A DNA stretch of 64,000 bases, taken from Lolium rigidum. Taxonomy: Eukaryota > Streptophyta > Magnoliopsida > Poales > Poaceae. A model generated the notes under the pieces. The model did not search any database and was not told the origin of the DNA. It saw nothing but the letters and a program-made list of their open reading frames with translations. Positions 34,933 through 45,000 of this stretch are shown in pieces. Position numbers and translations under genes: made by a program. Within the stretch, counting starts at the first letter, position 1. Every line of letters begins with the position of its first letter. Location of the stretch: assembly GCF_022539505.1 (NCBI RefSeq), contig NC_061513.1, positions 352,699,696 to 352,763,695 on the forward strand, read 5' to 3'.

Positions 34933-35736
34933 ATGGAGCCGAATGAACCCATCAACACCAAGTTTTATCAGCTTGGGAACGGAGGGAGCTTGATCTTCGA
35001 GCATGACCTCAACGCCGTCTCTGACTTCCTTGGGCGCCCACACCCTGAGTTCCACGGGGTTCAGCTGGACGACACGCCCGGAGGAGAGTTGCAGTGGGTG
35101 ATCACTGCCGACTTGAGGGGCAAGATGGAGCCTCCCACCTCGGAGAGGATCCTCTTCTCCTTCCGCGAAAGCAACTGGCTCGACGGACTCGCACGTGGCC
35201 TTCAGGAGGCACTTGCGCACCTCTGTGGACAGAACGTGGTGTGCATCCTTGCGTCTCTCTACGCACACCTTGTGAGGCGTGATGCTGCGGGAGTGCCCAT
35301 GGATCTGCACCCGCACCCGGAGTTGAGGCACCATGCTGAGCACCTGGATTTCATGCTCTACCAGACTCAGAAGGACCTCGACGCCACTCGCGCTTACGCG
35401 AACCAGACCCATGCTCACATCACCGAGCAGGGTGAGGCGATCAAGCTACTCAACAACGACCGCAAGAGCCTTCGCCGGCAGCGTGCCAAGAAGGACGCTA
35501 CGATTCGGCGCCTTCGCGCCAAGATAGCATCACTCGAGGCCACCTGTCAAGGCCGAGGAGGATCGGATCGTCGGTCTGGAGGATGACGATGGAGGCATCG
35601 ACATTCGGGGAGGAGACGCCTTCTGAGCGACGACAACGACTTTGAGGAGGACGAGAACACCGAGGAGGAGGACTACGAGTTCCTGGAGGCAGGACCCGAC
35701 GACTACGTCCTGATCGATGTCGAGGATGAGGAGTAG
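34933..35736 (+). pseudogene. Additional ORF upstream of gag in the chromovirus, function unknown
   Basis: Begins with a Met at 34933 (MEPNEPINTKFYQLGNGG) and is open for 217 codons. The first 100 residues look globular. They are followed by a His/Leu-rich segment and a helical, charged stretch (DRKSLRRQRAKKDATIRRLR) that could form a coiled coil. Just after this a one-base shift near 35549 and another near 35628 break the frame. In the shifted frame coding continues with a strongly acidic tail (DFEEDENTEEEDYEFLEAGP, later DVEDEE) to a TAG at 35734-35736. Gag starts 235 bp further on. It shows no gag or pol motif, so I do not assign a function. Codon composition (GC-rich third positions) matches gag-pol. 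Confidence 0.6.
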
Positions 35737-35970
35737 TTGCACTAGTCTCACTTATAGTAGGTGTGACTTGTATCCCGTCCCTTGTATCGTAGCAAGAGAA
35801 TGGTTCTTAAAACCATTGAAGTATGTGTGTTAGTTTGTACCATGTGTTGCATGAATGAATGAATGTTATGTTTGTCATGAAAAGATTACAAGTTTTCAAA
35901 TGTTTTTCAAACTTAACCAAAATGAACCATAGAATGTTCCCTCTTATCTCATGATCTTCTATATCTTCAG

Positions 35971-37111
35971 ATGGCCCCTCCAAATCGCACCAACGACGTG
36001 ATGCTGCAACTGCTGCAAACCATGCTTGCCGACAGAGAAACAGAAAGAGCCGAACGCCAAGCCAACCTCATCGCCTTGCAGAACATCGCCAACCAAGACC
36101 ATGGAAATCATGACCACCCCGGATCCAAACTCAAGAACTTCCAAAACACCTACCCTCCGGTGTTTAGCAAGACCGAGGAATCCCTCGACGCCGATGATTG
36201 GCTCCAGACTATGGAGAACAATCTAGAGGTAGCCGGAGTAGAAGCCAACGAGAAAGTTCTGTTCGCCACCCACTATCTCGCTGGACCAGCCCGCGCTTGG
36301 TGGACAAGCACCCGTGCCATGAACGGAGGTCAATTCATGACTTGGGAGGATTTCAAACTCAAGTTCAGCAAGTACCATGTACCCCCGGGTCTTATCAAGA
36401 AGATGAGGGATGAGTTCCGTGAACTGAAACAAGGTCGCATGACGGTGGTGGAATACCGCGACAAGTTCCTCACCTTGTCGAGGTATGCCCCTGATGAGAC
36501 CGACACCGTTAAGAAGAGGAAGGAGAGATTCCTGAACGGACTGCATGATGAGATGCAGACTGTCCTCGTCAACATCCCCTTCGCCGACCTCGAAGCCCTT
36601 GTTGACTCCGCCATCCAGATGGAGGACAAGTTAAACCAAGCCAATGAGAACCGCAAGCGCCGCATGGCGAATCAAAGTGGATCAAGCCACCCCCAAAAGT
36701 ATCGCCCTAGCTCAAGTGGAGGTTTCACTCCGAGAAACAATAAGCCACCGATGCAGAACTCGCGCCCCGGTTATCAGAATCGGAGTGGAGGAAACTCCAA
36801 GCCAGAAGGCTACAACAACAACAACTACAACAACTACAATCGCGCTCCACCCCGAGCCCCTAACAACAACAACAACAACAACACCAACACCGCTCCCAGA
36901 ACCGGAAGCAATGCCGTCCCCGTCGCGAACAAGCAGGACAAGACCACCATTACTTGCTACGAGTGTGGTGTAGTGGGGCACTACTCCAACGAGTGTCCCA
37001 AGCGTCTTGCCAAGCTCGCCGGCAACACCGCTGCACCTGCTCAGCAGCAACGCCGTGTCTCCGCCGGCAAGAAGTTCGCCCCCAACAACCCCAATAACCG
37101 CAACGGCCGCC
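35971..37111 (+). pseudogene. Chromovirus gag, interrupted after the zinc knuckle
   Basis: Open from the Met at 35971. The capsid region carries TYPPVFSKTEESLDADDWL, HYLAGPARAWWTS and the conserved VEYRDKFLTLSRYAPDE. An Asn-rich linker (AAC repeats near 36813-36880) leads to one CCHC zinc knuckle, CYECGVVGHYSNEC (36955-36996), which binds the element's RNA in the particle. The frame is broken at 37111 by a solo LTR of another family; sequence after 38626 continues the polyprotein. The reading frame also runs by chance into the inserted LTR up to 37731, which is not meaningful. Confidence 0.88.
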
Positions 37112-38626
37112 TGATACGTCCAATTTGCATCACTATTTTATATCATAATTTGTTGTTATTCATTGATATATTTCATATTGGGACACAATACTTATGTTAT
37201 TTCATCTATTTTGTATGTTTCATGATTATTTGGGGATCGAGCACCGGAGCCGGGATTACTCTGGAAAAAGCACCTTCGGGATGCAATATTTCGGAAGATC
37301 AAGCTGTGGAAGGAAGTTTTACCAAAAATCCTATTTTTCCGGATGACGGAGGAAGCCGGAAGGGGAGCCAGCTGGACCCGGGGTGGGCCCACACCATAGG
37401 GTGGCGCGGCCCATGGCCCGGCCGCGCCACCATGTGGTGTGGAGCCCCCTCGGCCTCTTTCGCCTCCTTTTCTTCGCGAAACCCTTCGTCCCGAAGACCT
37501 AAGCCACGAGAGGAATCCTCACGAAGGGTTACGGCCGCCTCGCGGGGCGGAGAACACCAGAGAGAAAAGAGCTCTCCGGCGGGCGAGGAATCCGCCGGGG
37601 AAATTCCCTCCCGTAGAGGAAATCGACGCCATCGTCACCGCCATCGAGCTGGACATCATCTCCATCACCATCATCATCATCTCCACCATCATCACCACCA
37701 TCTCCACCGCTGGACATCGTCACCGCTGTAGCAATTTGGGTTTGATCTTGATTGTTTGATAGGGGAAACTCTCCCGATACTGATTTCTACTTGTTGTTGA
37801 TGCTATTGAGTGAAACCATTGAACCAAGGTTTATGTTCAGATTGTTATTCATCATCATATCACCTCTGATCATGTTCCATATGATGTCTCGTGAGTAGTT
37901 CGTTTAGTTCTTGAGGACATGGGTGAAGTCTAATTGTTAGTAGTGAACTATGGTTGAGTAATATTCAATGTTATGATATTTAAGTTGTGGTGTTATTCTT
38001 CTAGTGGTGTCGTGTGAACGTCGACTACACGACACTTCACCATTTATGGGCCTAGGGGAATGCATCTTGTACTCGTTTGCCAATTGCGGGGTTGCCGGAG
38101 TGACGAGAAACCTAAACCCCGTTGGTATATCGATGCGGGAGGGATCGCGAGATCTCGAGTTTAAGGCTGTGGTTAGATTTATCTTAATTACTTTCTTGTA
38201 GTTGCGGATGCTTGCAAGGGGTATAATCACAAGTATGTATTAGTCCTAGGAAGGGCGGTACATTAGCACGAGTTCACCCACACAACACTTATCAAAACAA
38301 TGAAGATTAATCAAGCTGTATGTAGCGAAAGCACTAGACTAAAATCCCGTGTGTCCTCGAGAACGTTTGGTCATTATAAGTAAACAAACCGGCTTTTCCT
38401 TTGTGCTAAAAAGGATTGGGCCACTCGCTGCAATTATTTCTCTCGCATTTTACTTACTCGTACTTTATTCATCTGTTACATCAAAACCCCCTGAATACTT
38501 GTCTGTGAGCATTTACAGTGAAACCTTCATCGAAACTGCTTGTCAACACCTTCTGCTCCTCGTTGGGATCGACATTCTTACTTATCGAAGATACTACGAT
38601 ACACCCCCTATACTTGTGGGTCATCA
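37112..38626 (+). mobile_element. Solo LTR of another gypsy-type family inside gag
   Basis: A 1515-bp LTR starting TGATACGTCCAATTTGCATC and ending CTTGTGGGTCATCA, with TG...CA ends. It is flanked by CCGCC at 37107-37111 and 38627-38631, a perfect 5-bp target duplication. It has no internal region. It contains a CAT/CAC-rich low-complexity stretch at about 37660-37730. The start resembles, but is not the same as, the TGATACGTCTCC LTRs of the Athila-like elements. Confidence 0.92.
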
Positions 38627-39120
38627 CCGCCTCTACCACATGAACGCCGAAGAAGCCCAGGAAGCACCAGATGTGGTACTGGGTATGTTTTCTGTCAACC
38701 ACATCCCTGCCAGAGTGTTGTTTGATTCCGGAGCATCTCATTCTTTTGTCACCGAAGACTTTGCATCAACAAGTAAAATTCAACCCCTCAGTTTGAAGCA
38801 TGTTATGATAGTTTAAATCCCCGGATCAACCACCAAAGCCAGAAAATTTTGCAAAAATGTACCCATCACAATACATGAGGTAGAATTCTATGCCAATCTC
38901 ATCATTCTGGGAACCAAAGGTTTGGAAGTCGTACTAGGAATGGACTGGATGTCAAAACACCATGGTTTGATAGACTGTGCCAAGAAAGCCATCACCATGA
39001 CTAGCGACACCAGGTATCCTAGTAGAGCATGTCTCCGAAAAACTACCCAGAAAAATTCACTTGTAACCAAAGTGTAGCCAAGCCAACTTTGGATCAAATC
39101 GAGGTCGTCTGTCGATACCA
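38627..39120 (+). pseudogene. Chromovirus protease region
   Basis: Resumes the polyprotein after the solo LTR. The catalytic block is VLFDSGASHSFVTEDFA, with DSGA as the active-site triad, at about 38717-38767; the second conserved block, EVVLGMDWMSKH, follows at about 38925-38960. A stop at 38814-38816 and frame changes near 39000-39070 break it. The protease processes gag-pol in the particle. Confidence 0.82.
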
Positions 39121-40120
39121 CGATGTGTTTCCGGATGATCTACCCGGTATGCCCCGGATCGGGATATCGAGTTTATCATCGAGTTAATTCCCGGAACTGG
39201 ACCCATAGCCCAGAGAGCCTACAGCATGAACGCAACAGAGCTTGTGGAGCTGAAGAAGCAGATAGAGGATATGTTGGCCAAAGGTCTGATTAGACCGAGT
39301 GCATCCCCCTGGAGATCCCCCGTCTTGTTGGTGGACAAGAAGGATGGTGCAAATCGTTTACGTACGGACTATCGAAAGCTTAACGATGTCACCATCAAAA
39401 ACAAATACCCCCTACCCAAGATAGAAGACTTGTTTGATCAACTCACCGGAGCCAAAGTTTTCTCCAAGATCGACCTTAGAACGGGATATCATCAACTGAA
39501 GATCCGAGCCACCGACATTCCAAAAACTGCCTTTAGCACTAGATATGGGTTGTATGAGTACAACGTCATGTCGTTTGGACTGACCAATGCCCCCGCTTAC
39601 TTCATGAATCTCATGAATAAGATCTTCATGAACTTTTTGGACAAGTTTGTCGTTGTCTTCATCGACGACATTCTCGTATACTCCAAGTCCGAAGAGGAAC
39701 ATGAACAGCATTTTGAGACTGTCCTAGAAACCCTTAGACAACACAAGTTGTATGCCAAGTTCAGTAAGTGTGAGTTCTGGCTGAAGGAAGTAGGATTCCT
39801 GGGACACATCCTGTCTGCAGGAGGAATTGCCGTAGATCCCGCAAAAATAAAAACTGTTATGGAATGGAAAGCCCCCACCACCCAAACCGAGGTCCGCGCT
39901 TTTCTTGGATTAGCCGGATATTACCGCAGATTTGTAGAAGGTTTTTCGAGCATCGCTCGACCAATGACCCAACTGCTGAAGAAGGAACGGAAGTTCGAGT
40001 GGACTGATAAGTGTGAAGAGAGCTTTCAACAGCTCAAGAGTAGACTGACAACCGCCCCAATTCTGATCATGCCAGATATCGCAAAGCCCTTTGACGTATA
40101 TTGCGACGCCTCCAAGGCCC
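39121..40120 (+). pseudogene. Chromovirus reverse transcriptase
   Basis: A nearly intact polymerase domain; a long frame is open from 39226, but conserved sequence ([13 protein letters not shown]) begins before that Met, so it is not the true start. Motifs in order: [20 protein letters not shown], the first catalytic Asp in [13 protein letters not shown], the [11 protein letters not shown] block, the catalytic FIDDILVYS (39658-39684) and the thumb block [13 protein letters not shown]. It copies element RNA into DNA. A frameshift at about 40115-40125 separates it from RNase H. Confidence 0.9.
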
Positions 40121-40498
40121 GGACTTGGATGCGTGCTTATGCAAGAAGGCAAGGTTGTATCCTACCTTTCAAGACAGCTCAAGCAACATGAACAGAACTA
40201 CCCAACCCATGACCTCGAGCTTGCAGCCGTGGTCTTAGCCTTGAAAGTTTGGCGTCATTACCTCATGGGTAATCGATGCGAGATCTACTCCGACCACAAA
40301 ATCCTGAAATACATATTCACCCAGAAAGAGCTAAACATGAGACAACGCCGATGGATCGAATTAATCAAGGATTACGACATGGAGATTCACTACCACCCCG
40401 GCAAGGCCAATGTGGTAGCGGATGCTTTGAGTAGAGCTGCCGTGTCGGTTGAACTCCATGCTCGCAACCGAACAACCCGGCTTGCATCAAGAGTTTGA
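40091..40498 (+). pseudogene. Chromovirus RNase H
   Basis: Follows the polymerase in a shifted frame. Catalytic acidic residues are visible in DVYCDAS (still in the polymerase frame), [14 protein letters not shown] and [10 protein letters not shown]. The C-terminal part ends [16 protein letters not shown], the standard boundary with integrase. It removes the RNA strand during reverse transcription. Confidence 0.87.
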
Positions 40499-41470
40499 AC
40501 GAGTTCGGACTTGAACTTGTTAGCGAAGGATTCCTAGCCAGCATAGAGCCGCAACCCACCTTGGTTAGTCGAGATCAAGGAAGCCCGAGAAGGACAACGC
40601 TAGCATCGACGGAATCAAGAAACGAGATAGCCGCAGGAAAAGCCCCCGGATTCACCGTAGACGAAGCCGGAGTTCTTTGGTACAAAGAACGTCTCTGCGT
40701 ACCATCGGACTCTGACTTGAAACAAGTCATCCTGCAAGAAGCCCACGACACCCTTTACTCAATCCACCCCGGAGGTACCAAGATGTACCAAGACCTGAAA
40801 GAACAATTCTGGTGGCACGGAATGAAGAGAGAAATCGGCAGCTACATCGCCAAGTGTGACATCTGTCAGAGAGTCAAGGCAGAACATCAACGACCCGCCG
40901 GACTGTTACAGCCACTCCAGATTCCGGAATGGAAATGGGACTCCGTAGGAATGGACTTTATCACCGGACTGCCCAAATCCAGCAAAGGCAATGATTCCAT
41001 ATGGGTAGTTGTCGATAGGTTGACCAAAGTCGCCCATTTCATCGCTGTCAAAACCACTTATCAAGGCCCAAAGTTAGCTGAACTATACATCTCCAGAATA
41101 GTCGCCTTGCACGGAACCCCCAAATCGATAGTGTCAGATAGAGGATCACGAGTTCACCTCAAGGTTACGCGAGAAAGTGCACGAAGGACTAGGAACGCGT
41201 CCGAATTTCAGCACCGCCTATCACCCTCGGACCGACGGACAGAGCGAGAGAGTACAACGAGATACTAGAAGACATGCTTAGAGCATGCGTCTTGGAATAC
41301 GGATCCAAGTGGGAAGACGCCTACCTTACGCAGAATTCTCTTACAACAATAGCTACCAAGCCGGCCTACGGATGGCCCCCTTTGAAGCCTTGTACGGAAG
41401 GAAATGCCGTACCCCCTGAACTGGTCGGAAGTCGGAGAAAGCCAAGTTTTTGGCCCAGATGTTCTTCGTG
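40495..41470 (+). pseudogene. Chromovirus integrase, zinc-binding and catalytic core
   Basis: The zinc-binding part shows IHPGGTKMYQDL, FWWHGMK and CDICQRVK. The core has the first catalytic Asp in SVGMDFITGLP, the block VVVDRLTKVAHF and the second Asp in SIVSDRGS. Immediately after, at 41149-41152, the word CGAG stands where the family reading needs CAG (Gln of the GSQF block), shifting the frame. The third catalytic residue region (GQSER) is in a different frame near 41238. More shifts occur up to 41400. Confidence 0.85.
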
Positions 41471-42009
41471 AAGCCAAAGAGAAAGTACACAAGATCCGAG
41501 AGTACCTCAAGACGGCGCAGTCCAGACAGAAGAGCTACGCCGACAAGAGATGTCCGGAGATGACCTTCGAGATCGGAGACTTTGTCTATCTCAAGGTATC
41601 CCCCTTGAAAGGAATGCAAAGGTTTCAACTGAAAGGAAAGCTGGCACCCCGCTATGTTGGATCTTTCAAAGTCCTCAGCCGCCGAGGCGAAGTATCTTAT
41701 CAACTGGAGTTGCTTGAAGAGATGTCGGCTGTGCACGATGTGTTTCACATCTCACTCCTCCGGAAGTGCCTGGAAGTCCCGGAGAAGACCGAAGTGTTCA
41801 AGAACATCGATCACCGATCGGTAGATATCAACAAGGATCTAACTTACCGCGAAGTGCCGATTCACATCCTGGAAGAAGCTTACCGAACCACCCGCACCCG
41901 AAGCATCAAGTTTCTGAAGATCCAATGGAGCAATCATACCGAGGATGAAGCCACATGGGAACGGGAAGACTTCATGAAGAAGGAGTACCCAGATCTCTTT
42001 AGTACCTAA
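41471..42009 (+). pseudogene. Chromovirus integrase C-terminus and chromodomain
   Basis: Open to the TAA at 42007-42009. It includes the GPY/F-like block FQLKGKLAPRYVGSFKVL, then SAVHDVFHISLLRKC, and ends with a chromodomain-like module (ILEEAYRTTRTRSIKFLKIQ, then EATWEREDFMKKEYPDLF). In chromoviruses this module is thought to guide integration to particular chromatin. The protein ends 47 bp before the 3' LTR. Confidence 0.87.
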
Positions 42010-42042
42010 CTTTCTTTTCGATCTAGGGACGAGATCTTTTGT

Positions 42043-42054
42043 AAGGGGGAAGGG
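42043..42054 (+). promoter_or_regulatory. Polypurine tract of the chromovirus
   Basis: AAGGGGGAAGGG two bases before the 3' LTR at 42057, the expected plus-strand primer site. Confidence 0.85.
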
Positions 42055-42056
42055 TT

Positions 42057-45000
42057 TGTAACACCCCAAATTTCAATAAAAAGAAAGTTAGAGAATTCCG
42101 GAGAGCAAATTTTCAAACCAACAAAAACTTTTTAATTTGCATATAGTACCCTGCATAGGACTTGTGCATTTGAGTGATATGCCATGATGATTGTTATTAC
42201 TTGTATTTGATATGCTCTAAAACCCTAATGTGATCATATTAAGATCACCAACCAAATAAATCAAAGAGGAAGAAAATCCAATATTGGAAAAACCCTAAAA
42301 ACCCCAAACATATGCTCTATGGCATTTTGATAAACTTTGACCCAAGACCAATTTGGTTTTCTACATTAGTTGAATAATGTTACTAAACACTTATTACAAC
42401 TTTTGGAATCAAAGAATCACAATTCAAGTGAAATTCAAACACAAATCTAGCTCACATATGATAATGGTCAAAATTGACAATTATAGTCTGATCATCACTT
42501 TGAGCCTTTGCCATTCAATTTTCCCAAACCAAATCTTGCTAACTCTTTGCACCATTTCAAAGTCAACATTAAGGTGAACAACTTTGGTAAAGATCACTAT
42601 GCCAAAATCATTCTTGATCAAGAGCTATGCTCATCCAAAGTCTTAACTTTTGAACATATGCAACATTCTCCACTTAGCCATTTTTGCCAATTCTTGAATT
42701 CTACATTTCCACCACCACCTCTATTCATCTCTTGTCAAATACAACTTATCTAAGTACACACATTTCAAAAAGATTCACCTTTTGAATTATTTCAAATTTG
42801 GATATTTTTGCAAATTACAAAATCGGGCACTATTTGCAACTATTGCAAATAGTGATCTACACAACCTAATCTACTCCAAATCTAATCTACATTGTCCCCT
42901 GGTCCCCTTAAACCAAATCAATGCCAAATAGCATGCTAGGGAGAGAGAGAGCAAGTTAGGGCATGGCCATGCCGGCCATGCCACACACGTCGAGCTCCCC
43001 CTCCCTTTTCTTCTTCCCTAGCCATGGCCATAGTGCCAGAACGCACCAGCACACCACCCTAGCGCCGCCTACACTCGCCATGGTCGAAGGAGCAGCGACC
43101 ACACGCCGGACGACGCGCGCCAGCACACGCCCTGGACGCCGCTCGCGTCGCGCCAGCACGTGCATGGGAGCACACTGGCCACGCGCCGCGCCGCCACCTC
43201 GCTCACGCCCTGGCCCCGCTCGCAACGCGTTGAGCATCCACTCGCCACCTGGAAGCCGCCAGACAACACCTCGACCAGACCCTGGACCGCCGCCGCCGTG
43301 GACGGGGAAGAAGATCCCGCGAACGCCGCCGCCAGACATGGAAGCAACGCGAGCTATTCCGACGCTCCCCGACCAAGCTGTCGCTGCCAGTAGCATCGCC
43401 TGGACCCGTAGAGCATCGCCATGACCTCGCCTAGCTCGACCAGCCACCGGAATCGCCGCGCCATGGTTGACCGCCACCCTGCCCCGCAGCACCCATGCGC
43501 TGCTATAAAAGGAGAGCTCCCCTTGCTGATCCAAGCACACCACCAGACTCCCCACCTCTCACTGCTTCTCAACCACCACTCCACCCATCGAATCCTCGCC
43601 GGAGCAAGCTCAATCGCAAGATCGCCGCCGCGGAAGCCTGCAGGAATCGCCAGCGAACCAGACCACCTCAGGCGACGCCACCGGTACCTGGAGCTCCGCC
43701 GTCGTCCACATCTACTCCAAGCATACTGCCATACCTCGCTGGAGCACTAGTTAGCCCGCCGACCCCCTACTGCCGCCGCCGCATCGTCGGGTTCTCGTCG
43801 GAGACGACGATGAACCACGGCCGTAGATCCTCGATCTAATCCAACGCCCCAGACTCGCCCATACCGTTTCGGGTTTAAACACCCACTGACGGGTGGCCCC
43901 CGCTGTCAGGCAGCCCACGCGGCACTGGACCGTGGCTGGGCTGGCCTTGGGCCTGTTTAAATGATTTGGCCCCGTAGTTTTTCCCGCCGGCCTTTTTAAT
44001 TCAAACTCGATTTAATTAACTAGTCATTAACCCATGCACCTGCATGGGCTTGCAATTTTATTACTTCTTCCATGCAAAATTTTGTACGTATTAGGAATAA
44101 CACAAAAATTTAATTATTTTAGAGGATTATTAGTAGACATGTATCTAATCGTTTTCTTTCTTTTTGGCATGGACCGTAGGAGCTATATTCCTTTGGTATA
44201 ATTTTTTATCGGATTTCATGAATTATAATTACGATTTTTTAATCGGCAATTTTTGACAACATTAAATTTACTATAGTTGCATGCGACACAGATTTTAATA
44301 GAGAAAAAATTGATTCGTTCTTTTATCTACTTCATTGAGCAGAACATGGTTATTAAACTTCCTTTCTCTACAGGTTTCATGTACACAATTAATATAATTT
44401 CTTACAATATTACTTATCAAATTATGTGATATTACAATCAACAATAAACGAATTCTCTACAAAAACTATAGTTATTACTGAAAAATTCATGATTTATTTA
44501 GTCTAATTTTACAGTCACATGAAAAATTACAAAAAAAATGCAAGATTGGTCCTTGGGTACATTTTTTTTGAAACTCGAAGCCTTTCATTACCCATCGCTT
44601 GCATGCAAGCTAAATTTAACACATTTTGTGCATATAGGAGTACAACACAAATATGCATGTATATTTAATTATGTCATATGCAAGTAATCGCACTCTCCAT
44701 TCCCCGAAGAAATAATATGTAATGCACCCATCATCTAACCATGCATCGTGCGGAAGTAGTTAGTTAAAGGAAAATATGACATAATTATTACTTCGCATCT
44801 GTATAAATCAGATGTAGTCGACAACAATGTCCAGAGACATAGAAGAAGCTTGTCGAGCCAACTCGATCTCCCTTCCCTCGTAGAATCCTGGTGTTAGGGT
44901 GCATGTTGTCATTGCGGCACACCCACCATCATCCCATCATACTGACTGTTCTTTTGTCTTGCGATTAGTTTTATAGAAGCACGCAGACTCAAAGTTATAC

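Noticed and set aside
37112..37731. Extension of gag into the solo LTR as a fusion protein
   Set aside because: The perfect target duplication shows the frame runs into the insert by chance.
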